A stretch of 64,000 nt of DNA, taken from positions 1 to 64,000 of the forward strand of contig NZ_JAIQXV010000005.1 in the NCBI RefSeq assembly GCF_020166415.1, written 5' to 3'. This document shows positions 30,671-41,010 of this stretch, in pieces. Both the position numbers and the translations under genes were made by a program. The notes below the pieces were generated by a model that searched no databases, had not been told where the DNA came from, and saw only the letters and a program-made list of their open reading frames with translations. The stretch's first letter is position 1, and each line of letters starts with the position of its first letter. The DNA comes from Deinococcus multiflagellatus (GTDB lineage Bacteria > Deinococcota > Deinococci > Deinococcales > Deinococcaceae).

Positions 30671-31933
30671 CTACGCCAGCTGAAACTCGGGGCTGATCAT
30701 GCTCATGTAGGTGCGCTGGCGGCCCTTGAGGCTGGACAGCAGCACGGCCGCCGCCGGGCGCTCCTGACCGGTCATGGCGAGGAGGCTGGGGGGCTCGGTG
30801 GTCGGGGCCTTGGAGGTCAGCGTGAGGGCCGCCGCCACCTGCAGGCGCAGCAGCAGGGTGGAATCGTTGATCCATTCGCGTCCGCCGTCCCAGCCCTTGA
30901 CGGTGTCGGGTTCCAGCAGCAGCTGGCCCATGCGCCCGGCGGTGCCGGTGAGGTTCAGCAGCGTCTTGGCGTCGAAGGTTGGCTGGCCCAGGGTGCGCAG
31001 CGCGCCCACGATGAACTCCACGGGCGAGCGAATAATGCGCGCGCGGCTGGCGTAAAACACCTCGCTGCTCAGCAGTTCTTCCAGCACGGCGCCCACGTCG
31101 CCCCCAGTGCGGCGCCACGTTTCGGCGCTGCCGGCCACGGCGGCTTCGTCGGGGGTGTCGGCCACAAAGGCGCGGTGCAGCTTGCGGGCCACGAAGGTGG
31201 CGGTCTGCGGGTGGGCGGTGGCCAGCCGGATGATGTCCTCGCCCCGCAGGGTGCCGCTCTGGCCCAGGTAGGTTTTGCGCCCGCTGTCAAACTGCCCGGC
31301 CTGAAACACGAATTTGGGTTCGTCGAGATACTGCTTGTTGCCGCGCCCACCCACGAAGGTCCAGCCGGTCAGGGCGCGGGCGCCCTCGCGCACGTCGGTT
31401 TCCGTGTACGCGCCGATGCCGGTGGTGAACAGTTCCAGCAGTTCGCGGCTGAAGTTCTCATTGGGCTTGCCCTTGCGGTTCTGGTCGTTGTCGAGGTAGC
31501 GCAGCATGGCCGGGCTCTGGGCAATGTCCAGCGTGAAGCGCTCGAAACTGGGGGTGGCCGCGTGGCGGCGCAGCAGCGCCAGATACCCCAGCAGGGCCGG
31601 GGTGTTGCGCACCTTGTCGGTGCCGACCACAAAGTGGTTACTCCAGGTCAGCGCCAGTTTCTCGCGCAGCGGGTGGGGGCCGTAGACCAGTTCAAACAGC
31701 CACGCGCCGCGCGTGAGCTGAATGGCCGCGCCCGGCGAGGCCCCCTGCATCGGGTCAAAGGGGTTGTTCGGGGCCAGCGTCTGGTCAAAGGCCAGGGCGG
31801 CTTTGGCGACGCTGCGGGCGTCCTTGCCGGCCAGGGCGCGAATCTGGGCGTCGGTGGCGCCAAAGGCGGTGCGGCGCAGAAAGTGCGCGGCGTCCTCGGC
31901 GGTGAGTTTGCGGGGCAGGGGGGTCAGGGACAT
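30671..31933 (-). CDS. DUF1800 family protein
   Basis: 420 residues. [17 protein letters not shown] at the N-terminus, [53 protein letters not shown] and a C-terminal helical region match DUF1800, usually linked to DUF1501 proteins. Function unknown. No clear signal peptide. AAGGAG precedes the ATG by 6 nt. Confidence 0.88.
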   Translation of the reverse strand: MSLTPLPRKLTAEDAAHFLRRTAFGATDAQIRALAGKDARSVAKAALAFDQTLAPNNPFDPMQGASPGAAIQLTRGAWLFELVYGPHPLREKLALTWSNHFVVGTDKVRNTPALLGYLALLRRHAATPSFERFTLDIAQSPAMLRYLDNDQNRKGKPNENFSRELLELFTTGIGAYTETDVREGARALTGWTFVGGRGNKQYLDEPKFVFQAGQFDSGRKTYLGQSGTLRGEDIIRLATAHPQTATFVARKLHRAFVADTPDEAAVAGSAETWRRTGGDVGAVLEELLSSEVFYASRARIIRSPVEFIVGALRTLGQPTFDAKTLLNLTGTAGRMGQLLLEPDTVKGWDGGREWINDSTLLLRLQVAAALTLTSKAPTTEPPSLLAMTGQERPAAAVLLSSLKGRQRTYMSMISPEFQLA

Positions 31934-31980
31934 GGCGGCTCCTTGGCGGGGCGGGATGGGGGGGGCAGAAGGGGGGGCAA

Positions 31981-32808
31981 CTACAACTTAGAGTCGGCGC
32001 GGGCCGCAAAAGTTCCGGGGGGCGGGGCTGGGGTGGGGGAGAGGCGGCGGGAGGTGACCTGAAAGGGGTTCAGCGGCGTCTGGTCGGTGCGGGTGATGCC
32101 CGACAGCGCCGCGCCCAGGGGCCCAGGCGGCAGGTTGCCCACCAGCCACACAAAGCCCCCCGCCACCCGGCGCGAGGCCACCCCGGGCGCCGCCGCCACG
32201 TCCCGGCGCGCCAGCACCAGCGTCAGGGTGTTCAGGCCGTCGGTGAGGACAATGTCCATGCCCGCTGCCCGGCGGCCCACGCCCGAGGGCACGAAACCTG
32301 GGGGCAGCCGCAGCCCCGGCAGGGCCTGGGCCAGCGCGGCGCGCAGGCCAGCCGGCACGGCGGGCGGGGCCACGTTCTGGCGCACCGGGGCGGCCCCCAC
32401 CTTCACAAAGGCCGCGCGCCGGGCCAGCGCGCCCCCGGCCGAGCGTTCCTCGTAGGCCAGCGGCACGTTCCAGGCGGTGTCCACCCACAGCGACCAGCGC
32501 GCCGCCTGCCCCACCTTGGGGGTAAGGTCGTAGCGGATGACCGCCCGGCCTGCCACCGTGTCGGGGCCCACGCGGGTGGCGGTGAAGTTCTGCGCGATGA
32601 GATTAGGGCGCGCGGGCACCGTGGGCAGCGTGGCGGCGCGGCGGGTGGGTTCGGGGCGCGGCGGAAACAGCACCGTGACCTCGGCCTGCCCGCGCGCGGC
32701 CAGGGTGCGGGCCTGTTTCAGGGCGCCCAGCACCTCGGCCATCTCGGCCTCTGGGCCCGCTGCCTGCGCCGCGCCCAGCAGGGCCAGCCCTAAGGCCAGC
32801 AGCCTCAC
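31981..32808 (-). CDS. MucB/RseB-like sigma-factor regulator, secreted
   Basis: 275 residues with a signal peptide ([14 protein letters not shown]). The pattern [14 protein letters not shown]...[18 protein letters not shown] and a C-terminal beta-rich domain ([19 protein letters not shown]) fit the lipid-sensing RseB/MucB fold. It should bind the periplasmic part of the anti-sigma factor. GTG start overlaps the anti-sigma stop by 4 bp. Third gene of the sigma operon. Confidence 0.72.
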   Translation of the reverse strand: MRLLALGLALLGAAQAAGPEAEMAEVLGALKQARTLAARGQAEVTVLFPPRPEPTRRAATLPTVPARPNLIAQNFTATRVGPDTVAGRAVIRYDLTPKVGQAARWSLWVDTAWNVPLAYEERSAGGALARRAAFVKVGAAPVRQNVAPPAVPAGLRAALAQALPGLRLPPGFVPSGVGRRAAGMDIVLTDGLNTLTLVLARRDVAAAPGVASRRVAGGFVWLVGNLPPGPLGAALSGITRTDQTPLNPFQVTSRRLSPTPAPPPGTFAARADSKL

Positions 32809-33089
32809 CAGCCCTCTCCCCAGGCGCTCTGGTAAACGTCGTAGGCGGCGCTGGCGGGCAGGGCGGTCGCGGCGGGGCGCAGCATCAGGGCGCCCGCCAC
32901 CACGGCGGCCCCCAGCGCCGCCGAGAGCCAGCCGGCGCGGGTGTGCCGGGCCCGTGCCTGGGTCTGTGCCGCACGGTGGGCCACTAGAAAGCGCGCGGCG
33001 GCGGCGTGGTCGGCCGGGGTCAGGGTGCGGGCCTGGGCGAACAGGGTGTCCAGTTCGGGGGCCGGGTGGGGGACAGGGGGGTCGGTCAT
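32805..33089 (-). CDS. putative anti-sigma factor, single membrane span
   Basis: 94 residues. A cytoplasmic N-terminal ~50 residues are followed by one membrane segment ([18 protein letters not shown]) and a short outer tail (~25 residues). This layout, placed 4 bp overlapping between an ECF sigma gene and an RseB-like gene, is that of an RseA-like anti-sigma. No zinc (ZAS) motif is visible. Confidence 0.7.
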   Translation of the reverse strand: MTDPPVPHPAPELDTLFAQARTLTPADHAAAARFLVAHRAAQTQARARHTRAGWLSAALGAAVVAGALMLRPAATALPASAAYDVYQSAWGEGW

Positions 33090-33640
33090 GGGGTCACTCC
33101 AGCGGCCAGGAGCCACTCGCGCAGGGCGGCGCGGGCGCGGGCAATGCGGCTTTTGACCGTGCCCAGTTCGGCGCCCGTGATCTGGGCAATCTCAGCGTAA
33201 TCCAGCCCCGAGAGCTCGCGCAGGGCAATGGCCTCGCGCTGCTCGCGCGGCAGCGTCGCCAGGGCGCGTGAAAGGCGCTCGCGCACCTGCGCCTGTTCGC
33301 CCGCGCGGGCCGGGTCGTGGGGGGCGGCGGGTTCGGGGCCCTCGGCCAGCGGCAGGCTCTGGCGGGCCGCGAGCGCCTTGTGGCAGGCGTTCAGGGTCAC
33401 GCGGTGCAGCCACGTGCTGAAGGCGGCGTCATGGCGAAAGCTCTTGAGGTGGCGGTGCACGGCGATAAAGACCTCCTGCACCACGTCGTCGGCGGCGCCG
33501 GGGCCCACCGTCACGGCGGCCAGGCGGTGCACGCCGGGCGCGTGGCGCGTCACCAGCGCCTCAAAGGCCCGCTCGTCGCGCAGGGCCAGGCGCGCCAGTT
33601 CGGCGTCTGGAAGGGGGGCGTAGGGGTCATTCAAGGGCAC
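33086..33640 (-). CDS. ECF (sigma-70 family) RNA polymerase sigma factor
   Basis: 184 residues. Region 2 ([54 protein letters not shown]) and region 4 ([46 protein letters not shown]) are complete; region 3 is absent as in ECF factors. A TAACAT -10 box (33646-33651) lies 5 nt before GTG 33640, so I took this as a leaderless start. An in-frame TTG two codons in is possible. It heads the sigma/anti-sigma/RseB operon. Confidence 0.92.
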   Translation of the reverse strand: MPLNDPYAPLPDAELARLALRDERAFEALVTRHAPGVHRLAAVTVGPGAADDVVQEVFIAVHRHLKSFRHDAAFSTWLHRVTLNACHKALAARQSLPLAEGPEPAAPHDPARAGEQAQVRERLSRALATLPREQREAIALRELSGLDYAEIAQITGAELGTVKSRIARARAALREWLLAAGVTP

Positions 33641-33738
33641 CTCGAATGTTAGAGGAGCCTGGGGCCCAGAAAGTTCCCCGGGCCAGGGCGGGTGGGTCCG
33701 GCCCCCAGGTGCCCTCCGGACGACGTGTGGACCTGGGC

Positions 33739-34854
33739 TCAGGGCCGGGCAGTGCCGGCCAATGTGGCTGCGTCGGGGCGCATCGCGTCCACCGTCTCGA
33801 AGGCGTAGCCCTGGGCCTGCGCGGCCCGGATCATGGCGGGCAGGGCCTGCAGGGTGGCGTCCACGTTGTCGTGCAGCAGCACGATCTGCCCGGGGCGAAG
33901 CTGCTGCACAAAGGCGCGCTGCAGCTGTCCCGGCGTGCGGCCCAGGTAATCGCCCGGGTTCTGGCTCCACATCACGGTGCTTAGGCCCTGGGCGGCGGCG
34001 GCCTGCCGCACGGCGGGGCTGAGCCCACCCCCGGGCGGCCGGAACACCGTGACGGGCTGGCTGGTCAGCGCCCCCAGCAGTGCGGACGTGCGCGCCAGTT
34101 CCCGGCGGACCTCGGCCGGGGGCAGGGCCCGGAGCGGCCGGTGGGCATAGCTGTGGTTGCCCACAAGGTGACCGGCGCGGACCAGATCCTGCACGAAATA
34201 GGGATAGTGCTCGGCGCCCCGGCCAATCACAAAAAAGGTGGCCCGCACCCCAGCGCGCCGCAGCAGGTCCAGCAGCAGCGGGGTGTAAAGCGGATGCGGG
34301 GCGTCGTCGAAGGTGAGGGCCACTGTCCGCATCGGCCCACTGCCCCGCCAGAAGACGGAGGTGGGGGCGGCCGGGCGCGTGGGGGCCAGGGCCACCGGCG
34401 CCGCGCCCGCGCGCCAGACCCGGGTATAGGTGCCCTGCCCCAGCGCCCGGGCAACGTGCGCCCGCGCTGCGGCCGGCACCGAGAGGGTCAGCAGCGGCGC
34501 TGAAGCCGGCGCGGCGCGCTGACCGGCGCGCCACAGGGTCACGTCCACCTCAGCCAGGTCAGGAAAGGCGCGGTAGGCCGCTTCCACGGCCCGCGCCGCC
34601 AGCGCGTTCTGGGCCCCGGGGGCCGTCCCCGCAGGCACGGCAAGGGCCAGCGCGGCCACCCGAATGAAGCCGTTGCCGCGCACGCTCAGGGCCGTGACCT
34701 GGGGCAGCGGGACCCGCGCCTGGGCCGCCGCCCCCCGCAGGTCCAGGGGCGAGGAGGAGCCATTCCGCGGGCCCGGCCGGGCGGCCAGACCCAGAAGGAC
34801 CAGCAGCAGGGCGGCGGCCACCAGGGCGAGGGGGCGCGCCGCCTTCAGAACCAC
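33739..34854 (-). CDS. polysaccharide deacetylase (NodB homology domain)
   Basis: 371 residues. An N-terminal membrane anchor or signal ([17 protein letters not shown]) and a ~150-residue unknown segment precede the NodB domain at ~205-371. Its motifs are TFDDAP (Gly of the usual TFDDGP is Ala), NHSYAHRPL (HxxxH metal ligands), FRPPGGG and IVLLHD. Family members remove N-acetyl groups from peptidoglycan, chitin or PNAG-type polymers. The GTG start (34854) overlaps the upstream G8-domain gene by 10 bp, so the two are co-expressed. Confidence 0.87.
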   Translation of the reverse strand: MVLKAARPLALVAAALLLVLLGLAARPGPRNGSSSPLDLRGAAAQARVPLPQVTALSVRGNGFIRVAALALAVPAGTAPGAQNALAARAVEAAYRAFPDLAEVDVTLWRAGQRAAPASAPLLTLSVPAAARAHVARALGQGTYTRVWRAGAAPVALAPTRPAAPTSVFWRGSGPMRTVALTFDDAPHPLYTPLLLDLLRRAGVRATFFVIGRGAEHYPYFVQDLVRAGHLVGNHSYAHRPLRALPPAEVRRELARTSALLGALTSQPVTVFRPPGGGLSPAVRQAAAAQGLSTVMWSQNPGDYLGRTPGQLQRAFVQQLRPGQIVLLHDNVDATLQALPAMIRAAQAQGYAFETVDAMRPDAATLAGTARP

Positions 34855-37187
34855 AGGTCCACCGTGGCAGACGTGGCCCCCTGCGCGGGGCGCAACTGCA
34901 GCTGCAGGTGGTCCCCACGCCACTGGGCGGCGCTGCCTGGGCTCAGGGTCATGCGGGCGGGCCGGGGGGCAGCGGCCAGGGTCAGCGTCAGAGGGTGCGG
35001 CCCCGTGAAGTGGTGGGCGGCCAGCCGCAGGTGGCGCGGCCAGTGCGCTGGGCGCAGTGCGTAGGTGGGCCCCGGCCACAGGTTGGTCTGAAACGAGCGG
35101 TTGGGGCCCTCGCGCGGGTTGCCGCGCAGGAGGATGCCCGCGCCGTCCTCGCGGCGCACGGTCAGCGGCCCCATAGCGCGGGGCTGGGGGTCCAGGTCCA
35201 CCGCAAACAGGCTCACCGGCGAGCCAGGGCAGGTCACGGCGCCCCACGCCGGTTGCCCCACGCAGGCCGGGCGGCGCAGGAAGGGCGTGTCCAGCAGCAC
35301 CGAGCTGCCGGGGTGGCCCGTCACCGAGCCGTCCACATCCAGAAAGGCGGCGCTGCGGTAGCCGTCGGCGCCCGCGTCCTCGGGGGCCGGCAGGGGCCTG
35401 GGGGCCAAGTACACCGGCTGGGCGTTCACAAAGCGCAGGCGCGCGGCGCGGCTGGCCGGATGAAAGAAAAACGGACTGAACTGCAGCGCCCCCAGCGCCC
35501 CGGCCGGGCGCTGCGGCGTGGAGACAAAGCCGGTAAACAGCACGTCCTGCACCGCCACCGGACCGTCGTAGAACTCGAAACCGCGCAGGGGAAAGTGCGG
35601 CTCCTGCGGCTTGGGGGGCCCGGTGCGGTTGTCACTTTCTCCCACCACCACCCCGCCGCGCAGTTCAGCGTCGGCGGCGGCGAACGTGACCCCAATGGCG
35701 TTGTCGGCCAGCCTCACCCTGCTGAGGCGCAGCCCGGTCCCGCGCAGCCACGCGCCACGGCGGCGGTTTTTGTAGGCGGTCAGGCCCTGAAAGTCGGCGG
35801 GGCGGGGTGGGCTGTAGTTGGGGGCCTCCAGCACGCCGGGCGGGTTTTTCAGGTTGTCCACGAACAGCCCGGTGTGCCCGGTGGAGTGCGCCACGTTGTC
35901 CCGGAATTCTCCCAGGGCCGTGCGCCGGGGCCGGATGGTGCGCGCTTCTTCTGGCGTCACCCCGTCGCCCTGCGGCTGCGGGGGCAGCGAGTACCAGAAG
36001 CCTGAATGCTCGGCCCCGGCCGCCACGTTGCCGCGCAGCACGTTGTCGGGGTTGGTGATCCAGAAGGCGGCCGCCAGCACGTCGGTGTCCAGAATCGCCT
36101 CGCCAGGGGGCGTGGCCCGGGTCTGCACCGCGAGGTTGCCCAGCAGCTGGTTGCCGGTTTCGGTGCCGTCTTCCAGAAAGAAGCAGTGGCCGCTGGCGCC
36201 AAACGTCACGTTGCCTTCCACCCGCGCGCCCTGGGTGCCGTGCAGGGTCAGGCAGCGGTTGAAGGGCTCAGAGAAGCTGGAATCGGCCACGAAGGAGTGG
36301 GCTTGCAGGCCCGCGCGGTGAAAATGCACGGGATACATCCCCTTGTGCCCGGCGCGCCCCAGTCCGGTAAAGGCCACGCCGCTGGCGCGCAGGGTGCCGC
36401 CGCGCAGCACCATGAGGCTGCCGCCCTGCCGGGCGCGCCGGGCGGCGGCCGGGCTGGTGACGGTAATGGCGCGGCTCAGGGCCCCCACTTCGGCGCGTTC
36501 GTCCACGCCGCGCGTGACCTCGCCGTAGTGACGGTAACGCAGCGGCGCGCGCAGCGTCAGCGTCCGGCCGTCCCTGGAACGTGCCGCCACCGTGACCTGT
36601 TCGGCCTCGCCCGGGTCGAAGCCGCTGGGGGCCAGGGCCAGCACGGTGCCTGGGCCCCAGTTCACCCCGGCCAGGAGGTGCAGCGTGCGGCTCCCGGCAG
36701 GCGCCGTGCGGCTCAGCTGGGTCCAGCGGCTGGGCTGCGCCCCCCACAGCTCCAGGGTGCCGCCCGGCAGCACGGTGAGCAGGCCAGCGGCGCCGCTGGC
36801 CGGGCGCCCCGGCAGGCCCAGCACCACCCGCAAGGGGCGGCGAAGGGGCTGAGTGCGCTGGCCGGCCTGCCAGCGGCCCGCAACGTCAATGCGCCCGGCC
36901 TGCAGGGTCAGGGGCGCGGTCCCCGCCTGGTCCTGCACCAGCAACTCGCCCTGAATGGTGAGGGCGCCCAGCAGCGGCGGACTGACATCCAGCAGCACCC
37001 GCTGGCCCCGGGGGATGGTGACCGCCTGACCGGGCTGGGGCAGGCGGCCGCCCCAGGTGCGCGGATCAGACCAGCGCAGTGGAGCCGGGGGCCGGGCGCT
37101 GGCGAGGCCCGCTGCCAGCACGGCCGCTAGGGCACACAGCAGTGCGGGGCCCCACCAGGGGCGTAACCCGGGGCGCAGGCTGGGCAT
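34845..37187 (-). CDS. secreted G8-domain / parallel beta-helix protein (CEMIP/TMEM2-like)
   Basis: 780 residues. Signal segment (~12-30), then a G8 domain at ~35-150 ([36 protein letters not shown]), then repeated short beta strands typical of a right-handed beta-helix. It includes [10 protein letters not shown], which resembles the YPIHFH segment of CEMIP and TMEM2, the animal hyaluronan-depolymerising proteins. C-terminal beta-sandwich-like region. It likely acts on an extracellular polysaccharide together with the overlapping deacetylase (inference). TAGAGT -10 box (37196-37201) 8 nt before the ATG. Confidence 0.78.
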   Translation of the reverse strand: MPSLRPGLRPWWGPALLCALAAVLAAGLASARPPAPLRWSDPRTWGGRLPQPGQAVTIPRGQRVLLDVSPPLLGALTIQGELLVQDQAGTAPLTLQAGRIDVAGRWQAGQRTQPLRRPLRVVLGLPGRPASGAAGLLTVLPGGTLELWGAQPSRWTQLSRTAPAGSRTLHLLAGVNWGPGTVLALAPSGFDPGEAEQVTVAARSRDGRTLTLRAPLRYRHYGEVTRGVDERAEVGALSRAITVTSPAAARRARQGGSLMVLRGGTLRASGVAFTGLGRAGHKGMYPVHFHRAGLQAHSFVADSSFSEPFNRCLTLHGTQGARVEGNVTFGASGHCFFLEDGTETGNQLLGNLAVQTRATPPGEAILDTDVLAAAFWITNPDNVLRGNVAAGAEHSGFWYSLPPQPQGDGVTPEEARTIRPRRTALGEFRDNVAHSTGHTGLFVDNLKNPPGVLEAPNYSPPRPADFQGLTAYKNRRRGAWLRGTGLRLSRVRLADNAIGVTFAAADAELRGGVVVGESDNRTGPPKPQEPHFPLRGFEFYDGPVAVQDVLFTGFVSTPQRPAGALGALQFSPFFFHPASRAARLRFVNAQPVYLAPRPLPAPEDAGADGYRSAAFLDVDGSVTGHPGSSVLLDTPFLRRPACVGQPAWGAVTCPGSPVSLFAVDLDPQPRAMGPLTVRREDGAGILLRGNPREGPNRSFQTNLWPGPTYALRPAHWPRHLRLAAHHFTGPHPLTLTLAAAPRPARMTLSPGSAAQWRGDHLQLQLRPAQGATSATVDLWF

Positions 37188-37292
37188 ACCCGCGCACTCT
37201 AGGGTGCGCGCGGCCGGGCTGGCGTCCGCCGAAAGGGGGACGGGGTGCGCTGCGGGGGACTGCTGCCAGCCCGGCCACGCGGCCCCCCCCGC

Positions 37293-37298
37293 TACACT
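37293..37298 (+). promoter_or_regulatory. -10 box of the MntR-like gene
   Basis: TACACT, 7 nt before the ATG at 37306. It supports a leaderless start and rejects the longer open frame upstream. Confidence 0.5.
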
Positions 37299-37305
37299 GG
37301 GCGCC

Positions 37306-37980
37306 ATGACCGGCCGTTCCCTCTCCCGCTCTGCGGAAGATTACCTGAAGCATCTGTACGTGCTGGGGCAGGCCGGCAAGGTGAACACCCAGGCCCTGGC
37401 CACCGCGCTGGAGGTGGCCCCCGCCAGCGTCACCGGCATGCTGCGCAAGCTGGCCGAACAGGGCCTGGTGTCGCACGCGCCGTACCAGGGCGCGCGCCTG
37501 ACCGCCGAGGGCGAGCGGGTGGCGCTGGAGGTGCTGCGCCACCACCGCCTGCTGGAACTGTTCCTGCACCGCGCGCTGGGCGTGCCGCTGGACGAGGTGC
37601 ACGAGGAAGCCGAGCGCCTGGAACACGCCCTGTCCGAGCGACTGGAAGCTCGCATTGCCGCGTGGCTGGGCGACCCCACCCACGACCCGCACGGCGACCC
37701 CATTCCCACGCTGGACGGCGAACTGCCCGCGCAGCCCCAGCGGCGGCTGTCGCAACTGGCCCCCGGCGACCACGCGGCGGTGGCCCGCATTCCCGACGAC
37801 GACGCCGCGCAGCTGCGCGCCCTGATGGCCGCCGGCCTGACCCCGGGCGCCCCGGTGCAGGTGCAGGGCGTGGACACGGCGCTGGGCACCCTGACCGTCT
37901 GGGCCCAGGACCACACCCTGACCCTGGCCCTGGCGGTGGCCGCCCAGATTCATGTGACGTGGCCCGGAGCTGACGGGTGA
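37306..37980 (+). CDS. DtxR/MntR-family metal-dependent repressor
   Basis: 224 residues: winged HTH ([36 protein letters not shown]), dimerisation/metal-binding domain ([16 protein letters not shown]) and a C-terminal SH3-like FeoA domain. The ERLEH pattern matches MntR (E-x-x-E-H), not the Cys of DtxR, so Mn is the likely ligand. The first-helix Asp is kept, but the position of the MntR second N-terminal ligand reads Lys. Mn homeostasis matters for Deinococcus radiation resistance. cobS follows after 38 bp. Confidence 0.88.
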   Translation: MTGRSLSRSAEDYLKHLYVLGQAGKVNTQALATALEVAPASVTGMLRKLAEQGLVSHAPYQGARLTAEGERVALEVLRHHRLLELFLHRALGVPLDEVHEEAERLEHALSERLEARIAAWLGDPTHDPHGDPIPTLDGELPAQPQRRLSQLAPGDHAAVARIPDDDAAQLRALMAAGLTPGAPVQVQGVDTALGTLTVWAQDHTLTLALAVAAQIHVTWPGADG

Positions 37981-38018
37981 GGGCTGAGGCATGAGGGCCC
38001 AGCCGTGAAGGCGAATCA

Positions 38019-38753
38019 GTGAGGCCCCGGGACCGACTGGCCCGCCAGGGCCGCGCCCTGCACCTGGCCCTGGCCTTTCTGACCACCTTGCCGCTGCCCC
38101 ACGTCACCCGGGTGGACGAGGGCGACTTTGCGCGGGCCAGCGCCTACTACCCGCTGGCCGGCTACGCGGTGGGGGGCGCCGTGGCCGCGCTGCTGTGGTG
38201 GGGGCCACCGCTGCCCGCCGGGGTGGTGGGCGCGCTGGGCGTGGGTCTGTGGCTGTGGCTGACGGGCATGCTGCACTTTGACGGGCTGGTGGACAGCGCC
38301 GACGCCCTGTTTGCCGTCAAGACCCCGGCCCAGCGCCTGGAGATTCTGCGCGACGTGCATGTGGGCGCCTTTGGGCTGGCGACGGGCGCGTTGAGCCTGC
38401 TGCTGCTCTGGAGCCTGCTGTCCGCCCCCCTGCCGCCGTACGCCCCCCTGGTGGCGGCGGTGAGCGCGCGGGCGCTGCTGCTGCTGCCCATGAACCGCTA
38501 CCCGGCCGCCCGCGCCGAGAGCCTGGGGGCGCGCTCGCGCGAGGGGCGGGTCTGGGGCGCGCTGCTGCTGGCGGCCCCCACCCTGCTGCTGCCCGGGGCC
38601 TGGCTGGCGTGGCTGGCCGCCCTGCTGGGCGTGCTGGGCGCGGCGGCCTTTGCGGCGCGGCGCCTGGGCGGCGGCCTCAGCGGCGACGTGTACGGCCTGA
38701 TTGTGGTTACGGCCGAACTGCTGGCTCTGGGCGCCTACGCCTGGGGCCGCTAG
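38019..38753 (+). CDS. cobS: adenosylcobinamide-GDP ribazoletransferase
   Basis: 244 residues, polytopic inner-membrane enzyme. [50 protein letters not shown] (the DGxxDxxDA metal motif), [13 protein letters not shown] and [12 protein letters not shown] are CobS signatures. It joins adenosylcobinamide-GDP to alpha-ribazole phosphate to form the nucleotide loop of cobalamin. GTG start. It is followed by cobC and cobT. Confidence 0.93.
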   Translation: MRPRDRLARQGRALHLALAFLTTLPLPHVTRVDEGDFARASAYYPLAGYAVGGAVAALLWWGPPLPAGVVGALGVGLWLWLTGMLHFDGLVDSADALFAVKTPAQRLEILRDVHVGAFGLATGALSLLLLWSLLSAPLPPYAPLVAAVSARALLLLPMNRYPAARAESLGARSREGRVWGALLLAAPTLLLPGAWLAWLAALLGVLGAAAFAARRLGGGLSGDVYGLIVVTAELLALGAYAWGR

Positions 38754-38774
38754 GGCAGGGGGGTGGGGGCGGCC

Positions 38775-39401
38775 ATGCTGACCCTGCATCTGGTGCGGCA
38801 CGCGCCCACGGCGCCCAATGCCCAGCGGCGCTACCCCTTCCCCCACGAGGACGCCCCGCTGAGCTCCGCTGGCGAGGCGCTGGCCCAGACCCTCGGCCGG
38901 CTGCTGGCCCTGCCGCCCGGCACCCTGGCCTTCACCTCGCCGGCCCAGCGCGCGCAGCGGACGGCGGCCCTGGCCGGGTTTCCGGGGGCGGTGCCCACCC
39001 CGGCGCTGCACGAAGCCCAGTTTGGCGTGATGGCGGGTCACACCTGGGCCGAGCTGGAAGCCCGCTACGGTGAGGCGCCCCGCACCTGGATTGACGCGCT
39101 GGCCGCTCCCCGCTCGCCCCTGGGCCCCCCGGGCGGCGAGACGGGGGCGGCCTTTCACGCCCGGCTGTCGGCGTGGCTGGACAGCCTGCCCCCGGCGGGC
39201 GAGGCGGTGGCCTTTACCCACGCCGGGCCGCTGCTGGCCCTCCTGCGCCTGACCGTGGACCTGCGTGCGGCGGCTGTTCCCCCGGGCACGGTGGTGACCC
39301 TGGCGCGCGCCGGAGATGACTGGTGGCTGCTGCGCCTGTTGCCCCCAGCCCAGACCCCAGCGCCTGCCCTCTGTGCCACAGTGGGCCGCGATGAGCCTTG
39401 A
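38775..39401 (+). CDS. cobC: histidine phosphatase, probable alpha-ribazole phosphatase
   Basis: 208 residues. [11 protein letters not shown] holds the phospho-acceptor His, with RHAPT in place of the common RHGET. It continues with [15 protein letters not shown] (second Arg) and [12 protein letters not shown] (second His). Located between cobS and cobT, it should remove phosphate from alpha-ribazole phosphate or cobalamin phosphate. A GTG four codons upstream (38763) is an alternative start. Confidence 0.85.
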   Translation: MLTLHLVRHAPTAPNAQRRYPFPHEDAPLSSAGEALAQTLGRLLALPPGTLAFTSPAQRAQRTAALAGFPGAVPTPALHEAQFGVMAGHTWAELEARYGEAPRTWIDALAAPRSPLGPPGGETGAAFHARLSAWLDSLPPAGEAVAFTHAGPLLALLRLTVDLRAAAVPPGTVVTLARAGDDWWLLRLLPPAQTPAPALCATVGRDEP

Positions 39402-40512
39402 CCTCTCTCCCGACCTTCACGCCCTGATTGGGGCGGTGCAGCCCGCCGACGCCGCCGCCATGACCCGCGCCCAGGCCCGGCAGGCGCAGCTCACCAAGCC
39501 GCCCGGGGCGCTGGGGGCGCTGGAGGCCCTCTCTATCCGGCTGGCGGGGGTGTTCGGCACCGAGCGGCCCCACCCGCGCGGCGTGGCGGTGCTGGTGGCG
39601 GCCGGGGACCACGGCGTGGCCGCGCAGGGCGTGAGCGCCTTTCCACCCGAAGTCACCCCGGCGATGGTGGCCAACTTTCTGGCCGATACGCCCTACGGCC
39701 CCGGCGGCGCGGCCGTCAACGCCCTGGCGCGCAGCGTGGGGGCCCGGGTGTACGTGATGGACGCCGGGGTGAACGCCGAATTGCCGGCCCACCCCGCCCT
39801 GCACCGCGCCGCTGTGCGCCGGGGCACCCGTGACCTCAGCCGCGAAGCTGCCATGACCCCGCAGGAAACCGCCGCCCTGATCCTGGCCGGGGCCGCGCTG
39901 GCCCGCCGGGCCATAGAGGGCGGCGCCGACCTGCTGATTCCCGGCGAGATGGGCATTGGCAACACCACCCCGGCGGCGGCCATCAGCGCGCGGCTGCTGG
40001 GCCTGGACCCGGCCGCCGTGACCGGGCGCGGCACCGGTGTGGACGACGAGCGGCTGGCCCACAAGGTGGCGGTGATCCGCACCGCCCTGGCCCGCACCCC
40101 CGCCACCGACCCCCTGACGGTGCTGGCCGAACTGGGCGGTTTTGAAATTGCCGCGATGCTGGGCATGATGCTGCAGGCAGCGGCCCTGCGCCGCGTGGTG
40201 GTGCTGGACGGCTTCGTGGAGGGCAGCGCGGCCCTGGTGGGCGTGGCCCTGGCGCCCGCCCTGCGCGACTACCTGTTCCCGGCCGGCCAGTGCGCCGAGG
40301 TGGGGCACGCCGCGCAACTGGCGCACCTGGGCCTGACCCCACTCTTTGGGCTGGACCTGCGTCTGGGCGAGGGCACCGGCGGGGTGCTGGCTGCCCCGCT
40401 GCTGCTGGGCGCCGCCGCCACCCTGCGCGAAATGCGCACCTTTGAAGAGGCCGCGGTGCCGGGCGGCGTGGAAGCCGGAGGCCACGGGCGCCAGAGAACC
40501 CCGCAGGATTGA
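39391..40512 (+). CDS. cobT: nicotinate-nucleotide--dimethylbenzimidazole phosphoribosyltransferase
   Basis: 373 residues. [76 protein letters not shown] and the C-terminal [20 protein letters not shown] are CobT landmarks, including the base-activating Glu near the end. It forms alpha-ribazole phosphate for the cobalamin lower ligand. The ATG overlaps the cobC end by 11 bp. Confidence 0.95.
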   Translation: MSLDLSPDLHALIGAVQPADAAAMTRAQARQAQLTKPPGALGALEALSIRLAGVFGTERPHPRGVAVLVAAGDHGVAAQGVSAFPPEVTPAMVANFLADTPYGPGGAAVNALARSVGARVYVMDAGVNAELPAHPALHRAAVRRGTRDLSREAAMTPQETAALILAGAALARRAIEGGADLLIPGEMGIGNTTPAAAISARLLGLDPAAVTGRGTGVDDERLAHKVAVIRTALARTPATDPLTVLAELGGFEIAAMLGMMLQAAALRRVVVLDGFVEGSAALVGVALAPALRDYLFPAGQCAEVGHAAQLAHLGLTPLFGLDLRLGEGTGGVLAAPLLLGAAATLREMRTFEEAAVPGGVEAGGHGRQRTPQD

Positions 40513-40687
40513 TACGGCCTCCGAAAAATGCCGTAAGAGGTTTCAGAGTGTTTCCGACCGGCCTGACCCAGCTGCGCCGCAGCGGGAGAAGGAAAAATGC
40601 GGATTGCCGGGCCTTGGGCTGGCACAGCGCCGGGGCGGGGAACATCCAGCTCTCTTCTGGATGTTCCGGCAATGGACGGCCGTCCGT
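40512..40687. repeat. candidate small repeat element with short terminal inverted repeats
   Basis: Starts ATACGGCC right at the last base of the cobT stop and ends GGCCGTCCGTAT, so the ends are imperfect inverted copies. Inside are a TACGGC...GCCGTA hairpin near the start and a perfect 11-bp stem GGAACATCCAG / CTGGATGTTCC (40639-40667). No reading frame. It resembles the small non-coding repeats of Deinococcus; other copies were not found in this window. Confidence 0.4.
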
Positions 40688-41010
40688 ATGACTGCTGTGA
40701 ACTGGTGCCGTCTCCCTTCACCTCACCTGTTGCCCCAGGTTCACCGGAAAGACGCCTGGGTGGGCGCTGAAGGCTGTGGCGGGTGTCCCCAGCAGGCGTG
40801 CCCCGGGGCAGGCCTGAACCCAGGGCAGAGCTGGGCGAGGTGTTGTGATCTTCCCCAGCTTGTCCCCAGGCCCCGACGCCCTGGCCCAAACCTGCGCGCC
40901 GTTCTGATGAGGGCTTCATAAAGAGGGGGTGCCACCTTTTTTGACCCCTCTCATGGCCAAACGTGCCCACCTCGCCTAGACACCGCACTGACCGCGCGCT
41001 TAAATAAAGC
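40688..41010. other. intergenic region upstream of the protease gene
   Basis: 323 bp. A TTGACC-like hexamer lies at about 40941 and an AT-rich TAAATAAAG at 41001-41009, just before the protease ATG, which could serve as the -10 region. No gene or structured RNA recognised. Confidence 0.35.

Noticed and set aside
37981..38018. Looked for a cobalamin riboswitch before cobS
   Set aside because: Only 38 bp are available and no B12-box-like sequence is visible; none was seen before the MntR-like gene either.
40639..40667. Perfect stem GGAACATCCAG/CTGGATGTTCC as a terminator for cobT
   Set aside because: It lies 127 bp after the stop and has no T-tract; better explained as part of a repeat element.
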